Positions 7,337 to 13,815 are shown, counted from the stretch's first letter. The stretch: DNA of 35,623 nucleotides from DAOVFN01 sp964607835 (GCA_964607835.1 CAZSLL010000013.1:1-35623), one strand, 5' to 3'. Numbers and translations are program-made. Notes: generated from the sequence alone by a model not told the origin.

Positions 7337-7667
7337 TGTGGATGAACGCAACTGCTTTCTTCTTGTTGGCAAGCAGGCCGTTGAATATCTCAGCCGCATT
7401 GCCAGAAAGGTCCTCGAACAGCTTTATTCCCTTCTCCTTTGCGTTGTGCCTGACCTCGTCCGAGACCAGCACATTTCCCTGCTGGCCCGTGCCTATGACC
7501 ACCATGGAGGGCTTCTTCCTTATGAGCCTGGCGAACAGCTCCATGCCAAGGACATGGTCCTTGGGCACGAACTCAAGCTCGCCGTCCCACCACACAATCA
7601 TGTCAGAGTAGTAGACCTTTCCGTCAACCACGAGTTCCCCGAATTTGTCGAACCTTATGCTTACCAT
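7326..7667 (-). CDS. Mth938-like domain protein (DUF498 / NDUFAF3-AAMDC family)
   Basis: A 113-residue single-domain protein. Family signatures are the VVIGTGQQGNV turn, the DEVRHNAKEKGIKLFED segment, AAEIFNGLLANKKKAVAFIH and a C-terminal HTTC. The fold is known from the Methanothermobacter protein MTH938; the biochemical role is unknown in Archaea. It begins MVSIRFDKFGELVVDGKVYY, a typical N-terminus for the family. It is convergent with the preceding small ORF and divergent from the pilin-like pair. Confidence 0.88.
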   Translation of the reverse strand: MVSIRFDKFGELVVDGKVYYSDMIVWWDGELEFVPKDHVLGMELFARLIRKKPSMVVIGTGQQGNVLVSDEVRHNAKEKGIKLFEDLSGNAAEIFNGLLANKKKAVAFIHTTC

Positions 7668-7762
7668 GCTCTCGCTTGATTGTTGAGTCCGGGGTTATTA
7701 ATCCTTTTCAGGAGGCGGCAGACGAGCCAAACCTTAAAAAGCCCCGGGCACATTAATTAAAT

Positions 7763-8062
7763 ATGTCACAAAAGGGCATGTCCCAGACTCTTGTCATAAT
7801 AGTGGCCGCAGTGGTTATACTGGTGACCGCCCTTGTTCTGCTCACGATTTTCAGCGGCAGCCTGACTCCTATCGCTTCAATAAGCCAGCTACAAGCTCAA
7901 TGCGAGACTGCAGGAGACCAGAGTTGTGCCCTTACAGGTCAACTTCCACCTACTTGGGATGCAAAAATCTACATAGTGAACAATGAACAAAAATCTTGCT
8001 CTGATTTATGTGAAAATGCATGTGTTGAAATCAATGGGAAGCTCCAGGCAAACTGCCCATAG
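7763..8062 (+). CDS. Type IV pilin-like protein, first of a tandem pair
   Basis: A 99-residue protein with a class III signal: leader MSQKG, then a hydrophobic helix beginning MSQTLVIIVAAVVILVTAL. The ectodomain has about seven cysteines (QCETAG, QSCALTG, KSCSDLCENACVEI, NCP) and a PPTW motif. The downstream neighbour shares the N-terminal helix, the PPTW and part of the cysteine pattern, so the two are paralogues. The signal and helix region has the window's usual GC-rich codons, but codons from about residue 36 on are AT-rich. ccttaaaaag at 7733-7742 is a likely TATA box. Pilus subunit or surface-display function is inferred from the N-terminus only. Confidence 0.75.
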   Translation: MSQKGMSQTLVIIVAAVVILVTALVLLTIFSGSLTPIASISQLQAQCETAGDQSCALTGQLPPTWDAKIYIVNNEQKSCSDLCENACVEINGKLQANCP

Positions 8063-8108
8063 ACCACGTTATTTATTCCCTTGTGCCCAATTCTATACCA
8101 GTGTTACC

Positions 8109-8438
8109 ATGAAGGCCATGTCACAGACCCTGGTTCTCGTTGTAGCCGCTGTTGTGATACTGGTCACCGCGCTGGTTGTGCTGGTCATGTTCCAGCAGGG
8201 CATCCAGCCCGCGGTTGGCCTGACCGAGGCCAAGTCACTCTGCCAGACCCATGCCACCACCTCCTGCACAGCCTTCGGCCAGATGCCCCCCACCTGGAAC
8301 GTGGAGAACATGAGGGTGGTGAGGGATGGCAAGCCCCAGACCGTGAGCTGCTCGAGCATAGAGGGCTTAACAAACTGCAGGTGCAATGAGAATAAGCTTG
8401 AGTGTGGAGCGGCTGGCTCTTCTGAAATCGATGAATAA
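8109..8438 (+). CDS. Type IV pilin-like protein, second of a tandem pair
   Basis: A 109-residue protein with leader MKA and a hydrophobic helix MSQTLVLVVAAVVILVTAL nearly identical to that of the preceding gene. The ectodomain conserves the PPTW motif (GQMPPTWNVEN) and is cysteine-rich (SLCQTHATTSCTAFG, VSCSS, TNCRCNENKLECG). The cysteines suggest disulfides outside the cell. The ATG was chosen because it supplies the minimal K-A leader; a longer upstream frame runs through the previous gene. A TATA-like gttatttatt lies about 40 nt upstream, so the gene may have its own promoter. The function is inferred only from the pilin-type N-terminus. Confidence 0.77.
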   Translation: MKAMSQTLVLVVAAVVILVTALVVLVMFQQGIQPAVGLTEAKSLCQTHATTSCTAFGQMPPTWNVENMRVVRDGKPQTVSCSSIEGLTNCRCNENKLECGAAGSSEIDE

Positions 8439-8632
8439 ATACCGTGATGATTAGCAATATAAACCTTGCAACCCATATTATAATACAATTTCTCGGGTTC
8501 GCCCGGAAACCACCAAAGAACACAACCAGTATAGGCGTTTGCCGGTGCATGAGCCCGTTCCGCTTTGGCGTTGCGGCATGGGCTTTAATGTGTCTCCAGG
8601 GGCGCGATAGGCAGTAAAGGCGTTGGATAGGC
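8439..8632 (+). other. 194-nt intergenic region with possible structured RNA
   Basis: No ORF is convincing here. An AT-rich part with a TATA-like atattataat (about 8476-8485) is followed by a GC-richer tract. The tract holds cgggttcgcccgg, and a hairpin in which gccc pairs with gggc and, after a 3-nt internal loop, ccgc pairs with gcgg (8549-8583). The 6-mer ataggc occurs three times before the scpA start. It could be a small RNA or just the leader of scpA. No C/D-box pair, H/ACA tail or tRNA T-arm fits. Confidence 0.25.
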
Positions 8633-9439
8633 ATGTCAGCGGAAGACAAGATAATGGGGTTCATGACATCAGACTATTCCTGGGAGCAGGTAATCTACAA
8701 GGTTGTGGCCTGGGAGGGCCTTGACCCATGGAACCTGGACCTCGTGAAGCTCTCTGACTCGTTCATGGCATACGTGGTCAAGCTCAAGGAGATGGACTTC
8801 AAGGTCCCTGCCAAGTACGTGATAATCGCTTCCGTGCTCCTAAGGATGAAGTCAGACCACCTCCAGTACCTGGGAGACCTGGTGGAGGAGAGCTTCTCAA
8901 TGGACGGGGTGGAGGACGAGCTCGAGAGCCACGTGGAGACCGGGGCTGTGGAGGGCCTTGATGACGGGATTGAGGAGGCCCTGCCAGGCGAGGGCTTCAC
9001 CGTTAACCCCATAACCGTTCCGCCCAAGAGGCAGCCCAGGAGAAAGGTCGTGGTGGAGGACCTCATGGCATCCCTCAAGAGGGTGCTGAGGTCAGAGACC
9101 CGCAGGGAGCGGAAGAAGAGGAAGCACAGGGAGAGCATAGAGGTAAAGGACGACAACATCACCAGGAGGATATCCATGCTCTACAACAGGATAAACGACA
9201 TCCTGGGAAGGATAAAGAAGGACGAGGTTGAATTCACCATGCTTGTGGACAAGTGGGAGAAACAGAACGTTGTGGAGACCTTCCTCCCCCTGGTCTTCCT
9301 GGACCACGAGAAGATGGTCCAGGCCAGCCAGAGCGAGATGTTCAAGGAAATCTACGTCAGGCGCGGGGCCCAGGAACAGGGGAATGATAAAAATATTGCC
9401 ACCAGAATAATGAAGTTAAGGGGAAAGGGCGGTAAGTGA
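8633..9439 (+). CDS. scpA: Segregation and condensation protein A (kleisin)
   Basis: A 268-residue ScpA kleisin, which bridges SMC heads in the condensin complex. The N-terminal helical region (DYSWEQVIYKVVAWEGLDPW, then NLDLVKLSDSFMAYV and PAKYVIIASVLLRMKSDHL) is the classic ScpA start. The middle (about 85-160) is acidic and probably disordered. The C-terminal winged-helix part includes ETFLPLVFLDHEKMVQASQSE and FKEIYVRRG. It is immediately followed by scpB with a 1-nt gap. SMC itself is not in this window. Confidence 0.93.
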   Translation: MSAEDKIMGFMTSDYSWEQVIYKVVAWEGLDPWNLDLVKLSDSFMAYVVKLKEMDFKVPAKYVIIASVLLRMKSDHLQYLGDLVEESFSMDGVEDELESHVETGAVEGLDDGIEEALPGEGFTVNPITVPPKRQPRRKVVVEDLMASLKRVLRSETRRERKKRKHRESIEVKDDNITRRISMLYNRINDILGRIKKDEVEFTMLVDKWEKQNVVETFLPLVFLDHEKMVQASQSEMFKEIYVRRGAQEQGNDKNIATRIMKLRGKGGK

Positions 9440-9440
9440 T

Positions 9441-10265
9441 ATGGACCACAAGAGAATAATGGAGGCGGCTCTTTTCATATCAAGCAGCCCCATGACCATT
9501 GACCAGCTGGCCAGGATCACGGGAATCCATTCGCTCGGACACGTAAAGCAGCTCATAGATGAGCTCCAGAAGGATTATGACAAGAGCGGGCTGGAGGTAT
9601 ACAGCTCCTCTGACGGCTACACCATGCAGGTAAGGCCCAAGCTCCTTCCCAGGGTTGCCCACCTCACCCCATATTCAGACCTCGGGGAGGGGCCAAAGAG
9701 GACCCTTGCCCTTGTAACCCTCAAGGAGCCTGTCAGGCAGTCAGAGATAATCAGGCTCCAGGGAAACAAGGCATATACCTACATCAAGGACCTCAGGAAG
9801 AGGGGTCTGGTCATGACCGAGAAGGAGGGCCACACCAAGATTCTCAAGCTCACCCAGGAGTTCGAGCGCTACTTCGGGGAGGAGAAGGCAAAGATAAAGG
9901 AGCAGCTCCAGAGGCACCTTGAGTCAGCCGGGAAGGAGGGGGAGCCGGTCTACGAGGACCCCCTGGACAAGCCCGCCCAGCCCGACCCTGAGGAGGGGGG
10001 CCATTTCAGTGAGGAAAAGAGGCCAGCCAAGGAGAGGGCCAGGGTCTCCACCATCAGGAAAGAGGCCAGGCAGGAGCTCGGAAAGGGAAGCGCTGAGGAG
10101 CCCTCTGGCAGGGGCCCAGAGAAAACCGATAGCAGCCGGCCCGGAGGGAAGGAAGAAGGGGATTCCGGGGGGAGAGAGCCAGACAAGGCTTCCAAAGAGA
10201 CCAGCGAGGAGAAAAGGAAGAGGCTTGAAGCCTCCCACGACCACGCCTTCAAGGAAATCGATTAG
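9441..10265 (+). CDS. scpB: Segregation and condensation protein B with long charged tail
   Basis: A 274-residue protein. Residues 1-150 form the two winged-helix domains of ScpB, the partner that binds the ScpA kleisin (MEAALFISSSPMTIDQLARI; VTLKEPVRQSEIIRLQG; YIKDLRKRGLVMTEKEGHTK). Residues from about 165 to the end are a highly charged, low-complexity tail rich in Glu, Lys, Arg, Gly and Pro. The tail has no visible fold, and ScpB proteins are usually shorter. The tail is in frame with GC-rich codons like the rest, so it is not an obvious frameshift. It forms an operon with scpA. Confidence 0.9.
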   Translation: MDHKRIMEAALFISSSPMTIDQLARITGIHSLGHVKQLIDELQKDYDKSGLEVYSSSDGYTMQVRPKLLPRVAHLTPYSDLGEGPKRTLALVTLKEPVRQSEIIRLQGNKAYTYIKDLRKRGLVMTEKEGHTKILKLTQEFERYFGEEKAKIKEQLQRHLESAGKEGEPVYEDPLDKPAQPDPEEGGHFSEEKRPAKERARVSTIRKEARQELGKGSAEEPSGRGPEKTDSSRPGGKEEGDSGGREPDKASKETSEEKRKRLEASHDHAFKEID

Positions 10266-10296
10266 GTTTTATTAATTCTCTCCCTCACTATTTCTC

Positions 10297-11928
10297 ATGG
10301 CAAAGCAGGAGGAGTCGCTTTTCTGGGCAGACCAGCTGGCCAGGGACATCAGGGAGAGGAAGGGCTTCCATTACCTCGATAAGCCACTGAAGAAGCCAGG
10401 AACATTCACTGTCAAGACCTCGGCCTCGATATCAGGGGTCCTGCACATAGGCAGGCTCAGCGACACCATAAGGGGCGAGAGCGTTTACCGCGCCCTGAAG
10501 GAAGCGGGAGAGAAGGCCCGCCTAATATGGGTGGCAGAGGACATGGACCCACTGAGGAAGATTCCCGGGGGAGTCCCGGGGAAATTCTCAGAGCACCTGG
10601 GCGCCCCGGTCACTGACATACCAGACCCCTGGGGTTGCCACAAGTCCTACGCAGAGCACCATGTCTCAGAGTACACAAGTGTCATTGACGATTTCGTGTC
10701 CTCCAGGATGCCCAGGTTCTCCATGAGGAAGGAGTACCAGGCAGGCAGCTTCAGGCCCTACATAAAGGCCATGCTGGACAACGCCCCACTTCTCAGGGAG
10801 ATACTGAACAGGCACAGGAGGGAGCCCCTCTCAGAAACCTGGTTCCCATGGCAGCCAATATGCAGCAAGTGCGGGAAGATAATGACCCCCGCGGTCACGG
10901 GATTCGAGGACGGAAAGGTGAGCTACGAATGCAGGGACTATAAATTCGAGAAGACCACTGCCAAGGGCTGCGGCCATAAGGGAGAGAATGACCCCCTGAA
11001 GGGAGAAGGGAAGCTTGTGTGGAAATCCGAGTGGGCTGCCCAGTGGGCCAGGTGGGGGGTGAGCTCTGAGGGAGCGGGCAAGGAGTACCAGGTCCCTGGA
11101 AGCGCCTTCTGGATTAACGGTGAGATTGCCGAGCAGGTCCTTGGCTTCCCTGAGCCCGTGCCCATATTCTACGAGCACCTCATGATTGACGGCCAGAAGA
11201 TGTCAGCCAGCCTGGGCAACGTGGTCTACCCGAGGGACTGGCTGGAGGTTGCCCCTCCTGAGCTCCTCAGGTTCCTCTACAACAAGCGCCTCATGAAGAC
11301 CAGGAGCTTCACCTGGCTGGGGCTTCCAGCGCTCTACGCTGACTACGACCTCCACGAGAGAGTGTACTTCGGAAAGGAGGAGCCCAGGAACCCCAGGGAA
11401 AAGGAGCACATGAAGAGGCTCTTCGAGATTTCCCAGATGGTTAAGCCTGAGAAGGCGCAGAGCGTTCCCTTCGAGTTCGCTGCAATGGTGGCATCAGCCT
11501 TCGGGGACAACCCTGACAATGCCAGGAAGGTGTTCGAGCAGAGCGGCCACCTGAGAAAGCCCAGAACAAAGGACATGAGGGCCCTCAGGGACAGGCTGGA
11601 GAAGGCAAAGCGTTGGGCAGAGCTCCATGGAGGGCATGATTATCAGATAAGGGTCAGGGAGAAGCCTGACCAGGAGACCCTGAAACCACTCTCAGGGGAG
11701 CAGAGAAAGGCCCTCAGGGAGCTCGGGGAGCGGCTCTCAGAGCCCCTCACAGAGAAGGAACTCTACAACACGTTCTGGGACATATCAAAGAAGCACAGGC
11801 TCGCTGCCCCTGACTTCTTCAGGGCAGCATACCTCGCCCTGATAGGAAGGGAGCGAGGCCCAAAGCTCGCCCCGTTCATACTCGCGGTGGGCAGGGAGCG
11901 CGCGGCAGGCGTTTTCTCCGCGGTCTAG
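10297..11928 (+). CDS. lysS: Lysyl-tRNA synthetase, class I
   Basis: A 543-residue class I LysRS, the form found in most Archaea in place of the class II enzyme. The HIGH-like motif is VLHIGRLSD (about residue 50) and the KMSKS-like motif is GQKMSASLG (about residue 300). A zinc-ribbon-like insert has ICSKCGKIM and, further on, YECRDYKF and GCGHKG. The N-terminal SLFWADQLARDI and the C-terminal helical anticodon-binding part match the family. ggttttatta at 10266-10275 is a likely TATA box about 25 nt upstream of the ATG. The 3' end overlaps the small convergent ORF by 4 nt. Confidence 0.95.
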   Translation: MAKQEESLFWADQLARDIRERKGFHYLDKPLKKPGTFTVKTSASISGVLHIGRLSDTIRGESVYRALKEAGEKARLIWVAEDMDPLRKIPGGVPGKFSEHLGAPVTDIPDPWGCHKSYAEHHVSEYTSVIDDFVSSRMPRFSMRKEYQAGSFRPYIKAMLDNAPLLREILNRHRREPLSETWFPWQPICSKCGKIMTPAVTGFEDGKVSYECRDYKFEKTTAKGCGHKGENDPLKGEGKLVWKSEWAAQWARWGVSSEGAGKEYQVPGSAFWINGEIAEQVLGFPEPVPIFYEHLMIDGQKMSASLGNVVYPRDWLEVAPPELLRFLYNKRLMKTRSFTWLGLPALYADYDLHERVYFGKEEPRNPREKEHMKRLFEISQMVKPEKAQSVPFEFAAMVASAFGDNPDNARKVFEQSGHLRKPRTKDMRALRDRLEKAKRWAELHGGHDYQIRVREKPDQETLKPLSGEQRKALRELGERLSEPLTEKELYNTFWDISKKHRLAAPDFFRAAYLALIGRERGPKLAPFILAVGRERAAGVFSAV

Positions 11929-12116
11929 GCCACGACCTCGACTTCAGAAACAGGGTAGGAAGCTATCATTCCTCCCTGTGTCCTGACCCTTACCATCTCT
12001 CTTTTGGGGTCAAAGTCCACGACCTTTCCGTATCCTGCGGCAACATGCACCCTCAGGACGTCAAACAGCTCATCCAGGTCACTTATGCCCCTCATGTAGG
12101 ATTTTAATGGTTCCAT
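11925..12116 (-). CDS. Small conserved-looking protein, 63 residues, unknown function
   Basis: I do not recognise a family. The protein begins with a helical, charged part (SYMRGISDLDELFDVLRVHV) and then a beta-rich part (GKVVDFDPKREMVRVRTQGG, then SYPVSEVEVV), like a small SH3- or KOW-type barrel. A TATA-like sequence (aaaagaataa region, 12136-12147) lies 20-30 nt upstream on the same strand, which supports a real leaderless gene. It converges on lysS with a 4-nt overlap and diverges from the ferredoxin gene. Function cannot be stated. Confidence 0.65.
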   Translation of the reverse strand: MEPLKSYMRGISDLDELFDVLRVHVAAGYGKVVDFDPKREMVRVRTQGGMIASYPVSEVEVVA

Positions 12117-12135
12117 TACAATCCATTAGTAACAA

Positions 12136-12167
12136 CACTTAAAAGAATAAGCCCGTGCAGTTTATAT
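12136..12167. promoter_or_regulatory. Divergent promoter between the 63-residue ORF and ferredoxin
   Basis: cacttaaaag (12136-12145; TATA on the minus strand) serves the leftward small ORF. gtttatatc (12159-12167) lies about 25-33 nt before the ferredoxin ATG. Both calls rest on sequence pattern and spacing only. Confidence 0.5.
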
Positions 12168-12191
12168 CTTACAGGCCCAAGATTAAAGTCC

Positions 12192-12395
12192 ATGCCAAAG
12201 AAAAAGCTCCCCAGGATTGACGAGGAGAGGTGCATTGGCTGCGGGCACTGCGTCCTTGCCTGCCACCCAAAGGCACTCAGGCTGGTGAACGGAAAGTCCA
12301 CACTGGTAGCCCCTGAGAAGTGCGACAGCGAGGGACGGTGCGTGGCTGCGTGCCCCCAGAAGGCCATTCCCCACCTCGAGGACAGGGAATTCTGA
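12192..12395 (+). CDS. Small 4Fe-4S ferredoxin with one cluster cysteine missing
   Basis: A 67-residue ferredoxin-like electron carrier. The first motif is complete: C14-IG-C17-GH-C20-VLA-C24. In the second motif only C44, C50 and C54 are present, spaced x5 and x3. Glu47 stands where the second cysteine of the usual CxxCxxCxxxC would be. The second site may therefore hold a 3Fe-4S cluster or a 4Fe-4S cluster with a non-cysteine ligand; Pyrococcus ferredoxin uses an aspartate in a comparable way. The N-terminus is basic (MPKKK). Its redox partner is not evident. Confidence 0.85.
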   Translation: MPKKKLPRIDEERCIGCGHCVLACHPKALRLVNGKSTLVAPEKCDSEGRCVAACPQKAIPHLEDREF

Positions 12396-12403
12396 GACCT
12401 GGC

Positions 12404-12859
12404 TCAGGGCCTGACTGATTCAGCCCTCTCAAAGGCAAGCCTGCCGATTTCCCTGACATCATTCGGAACGTCACTTGACCCGAGAAGCTCCCCTTTTGTC
12501 AGCCACCTGAACGCCCTGCTCTCTGTATTGATTCTCACATCCCCGCTGCACGAGCACAGGTAGAAAAGGCACGCATGGTCATGGTCCCCCACGCTGTGCA
12601 CGTTTGCGTAGAAGGGAAGGGCCAGCTCACCAAGCACGTTGTCCCCCTCTTTCTTTGGAACCCCCCTCTTCTCGAGGAATGAGACATCAAGCCCTGTCTC
12701 CTCCCTGATTTCCCTTTCCAGGGCCTGGTCAGGGGTTTCGCCCTGCTCGATGTGCCCTCCAGGAGGCAGCCACTTGCCCAGCTTTGTGTGGTGAACCAGC
12801 AGCAGCCTTCCATTATTTATTATGAAAGCAGAAACCACAAGGTCGGTCTTGGATTCCAT
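12404..12859 (-). CDS. Nudix hydrolase
   Basis: A 151-residue Nudix-fold protein that hydrolyses a nucleoside diphosphate linked to another moiety; the substrate is unknown. The Nudix box is complete: GHIEQGETPDQALEREIREE followed by TGL. The N-terminal strand VVSAFIINNGRLLLVHHTKL and GKWLPPGG are typical. I chose the ATG giving MESKTDLVVSAF. A longer open frame adds 34 residues but runs into the intergenic space. A second Nudix gene lies just upstream on the same strand; the two are not close copies. Confidence 0.88.
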   Translation of the reverse strand: MESKTDLVVSAFIINNGRLLLVHHTKLGKWLPPGGHIEQGETPDQALEREIREETGLDVSFLEKRGVPKKEGDNVLGELALPFYANVHSVGDHDHACLFYLCSCSGDVRINTESRAFRWLTKGELLGSSDVPNDVREIGRLAFERAESVRP

Positions 12860-12923
12860 GATAGAGATTGGGTTAGAGGATAAAAATGATATGGCATGGC
12901 CATGGGTTTTTATCGCTGTTGCT

Positions 12924-13355
12924 TCACGCAACGTATTCTGGAACCCTTTCCCTGAAAACATCCTTAATTATTGACAGGTCATTGGCCCCAATATTCAGGT
13001 CAGCAATCTCATTCTCGTAAAAGTATCCCAATCCGTCACCTTCGCTGAGCCCCTTTCTCAGCTCCCCTGCAGCATGCCTTGCCGGAGCAGTGAAAACATA
13101 CGTTTCCTCGAGCCCTTCCCTGACCGGAGACGGCATAGTGAATTTCCTGTAAAAAACACACCCCTTCAGCTCAATCCCCAGTTCCTCTTCTGCCTCCCTC
13201 TGGACTGCATCAAACGGGTACTCCTGCTCCTCAATCCCGCCGCCAAACAAGCTCCAGCAGCCGGGATACCTCTCAGTATTCATGTCTCGGTGCTGGAGAA
13301 GCATCCTTCCTTTTTCATCGATTAGTATGCAATCGGCAAATCTGTCCACTATCAT
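12924..13355 (-). CDS. Nudix hydrolase
   Basis: A 143-residue Nudix protein. The Nudix box is GGGIEEQEYPFDAVQREAEE followed by ELGI, with the expected glycine, the RE and the EExxG-type glutamates. It starts MIVDRFADCILIDEKGRMLL. WSLFGGGIEE suggests a MutT-like or sugar-nucleotide-type active site, but the substrate cannot be read from sequence. A longer frame upstream runs straight through the tRNA-Pro gene and is rejected. The start lies 36 bp beyond the tRNA 3' end, so it might be cotranscribed with the tRNA. Confidence 0.86.
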   Translation of the reverse strand: MIVDRFADCILIDEKGRMLLQHRDMNTERYPGCWSLFGGGIEEQEYPFDAVQREAEEELGIELKGCVFYRKFTMPSPVREGLEETYVFTAPARHAAGELRKGLSEGDGLGYFYENEIADLNIGANDLSIIKDVFRERVPEYVA

Positions 13356-13391
13356 AAAACCGCCCGGCTGTTTTCTCGTTGTGCGATTAAG

Positions 13392-13504
13392 TGGGGCTAC
13401 CCGGATTTTCGGCGAATCCGGAAGTTTATGCTCCGGAAGCGCGTTTGAACCGGGGTCTGATGGCCCCCAGCCACCAATGCTAGACCAAGCTACACCATAG
13501 CCCC
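13392..13504 (-). tRNA. tRNA-Pro(GGG) with a 38-nt intron in the T-loop
   Basis: Acceptor stem ggggcta pairs with tagcccc, discriminator A73, no encoded CCA. The D-stem is gtgt/gcat. The anticodon stem is ggtgg/ccatc with loop ctggggg, so the anticodon is GGG at 13468-13466. The T-stem cccgg/ccggg is perfect, but the T-loop reads ttcaaa, then 38 extra nt, then t. Removing 13406-13443 gives a normal 75-nt tRNA with T-loop ttcaaat. A TATA-like ggcttaagcc at 13531-13540 lies about 30 nt upstream, and a stronger one lies further up at 13614-13627. Confidence 0.92.
13406..13443 (-). other. tRNA-Pro T-loop intron (position 59/60)
   Basis: A 38-nt insert between A59 and T60. The junctions fold as a bulge-helix-bulge. 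The T-stem is the outer helix. The 3-nt bulges are aa^c on the 5' side and aa^t on the 3' side. The 4-nt central helix is ttca against cgaa, with one A-C mismatch. The inner helix is gcg/cgc, then a ccgga/tccgg hairpin. Cutting at these bulges restores a 7-nt T-loop. Confidence 0.88.
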
Positions 13505-13506
13505 TT
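13492..13506. repeat. 15-bp direct repeat, copy 1 (tRNA-Pro 5' end)
   Basis: acaccatagcccctt here is repeated exactly at 13574-13588. This copy is the first 13 nt of tRNA-Pro plus 2 nt upstream (read on the minus strand). Confidence 0.9.
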
Positions 13507-13533
13507 TGTTTTTGCCTCTTCATGGCATTTGGC

Positions 13534-13574
13534 TTAAGCCTTTGGGAAAGCGGTCAGCTTCTGTAAAGGCTTAA
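13534..13574. repeat. 10-bp perfect inverted repeat between the two direct repeats
   Basis: ttaagccttt (13534-13543) and aaaggcttaa (13565-13574) are exact reverse complements around a 21-nt loop. In RNA from the minus strand this would be a stable hairpin in the tRNA-Pro leader. The inner end overlaps the ggcttaagcc palindrome that may act as the tRNA TATA box. Confidence 0.85.
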
Positions 13575-13588
13575 CACCATAGCCCCTT
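13574..13588. repeat. 15-bp direct repeat, copy 2 (tRNA-Pro 5' fragment)
   Basis: Exact copy of 13492-13506, 82 bp further up. On the minus strand it reads as the acceptor 5' strand and the start of the D-arm of tRNA-Pro, then diverges into the hairpin. Confidence 0.9.
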
Positions 13589-13613
13589 GTTTGTTTTTTT
13601 CATTAGCAAGTAT

Positions 13614-13627
13614 CATATATAAATAAG
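13614..13627 (-). promoter_or_regulatory. Strong TATA box upstream of the tRNA-Pro 5' duplicate
   Basis: On the minus strand this reads cttatttatatatg. It is about 28-40 nt upstream of the duplicated tRNA-Pro 5' end, the spacing expected if transcription started at that duplicate rather than at the full tRNA. Confidence 0.5.
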
Positions 13628-13649
13628 AAAACAAACGGGCCCGGAGGGA

Positions 13650-13680
13650 TATCCTGCTTCGAGAGTCATTCTCAAATGCA
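13650..13680 (-). other. tRNA-Arg T-loop intron (position 59/60)
   Basis: A 31-nt intron. The BHB has 3-nt bulges aa^t and ta^t. The central helix is ttcg against agga (T-A, T-G, C-G and one mismatch). The inner helix is gc/gc, then a 7-bp hairpin tttgaga/tctcgaa. The architecture matches that of the tRNA-Pro intron. Confidence 0.86.
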
Positions 13681-13702
13681 TTCGAACCCACGACCCCTGA
13701 CT

Positions 13703-13757
13703 CGCCTCTGTCATCGTCCCGCATCAGCGGGGCTCAACCCTTCTACTGAAAGGCCAA
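13703..13757 (-). other. tRNA-Arg anticodon-loop intron (position 37/38)
   Basis: A 55-nt intron at the canonical archaeal site. The central helix pairs exon cttc with intron gagg (one G-U), between 3-nt bulges ta^t and cg^a. The intron body includes a cccgc/gcggg hairpin. Confidence 0.88.
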
Positions 13758-13815
13758 TAGAAGGTCAGTGCTCTATCCAGCTGAGCTACGGGCCCACGAT
13801 TAAGTTTGGAGCGAA

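Larger units (their letters stand above)
13636..13795 (-). tRNA. tRNA-Arg(UCU) with two introns, at 37/38 and 59/60
   Basis: Acceptor gggcccg/cgggccc with G73, D-arm tagctcagctggatagagca, anticodon stem ctgac/gtcag with exon loop cttcta+a, so the anticodon is TCT (13761-13759). A 55-nt intron follows A37 (13703-13757). The T-stem is gtggg/ccctc with a U50-U64 mismatch, and the T-loop ttcgaa+t is split by a 31-nt intron (13650-13680). Removing both gives a 74-nt tRNA. No CCA is encoded. A palindromic TATA box lies 21-32 nt upstream. Confidence 0.93.

Noticed and set aside
8443..8449. gtgatga resembling a C box of a C/D small RNA
   Set aside because: No D box (ctga) or second motif pair at suitable spacing downstream.
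8495..8507. cgggttcgcccgg resembling a tRNA T-arm
   Set aside because: It lacks the TTCRA loop pattern and no acceptor or D-arm is found around it.
12116..12367. Leftward open frames opposite the ferredoxin
   Set aside because: Antisense shadows; the + strand encodes a clear cysteine-motif ferredoxin.
12924..13523. Longer reading frame for the second Nudix gene
   Set aside because: The extra N-terminal part is a translation of the tRNA-Pro gene; the ATG at 13355 gives a normal Nudix N-terminus.
13644..13691. Reading the tRNA-Arg T-loop insert as a sign of a pseudogene
   Set aside because: The insert folds with the same BHB plan as in two other tRNAs and its removal restores a good tRNA.
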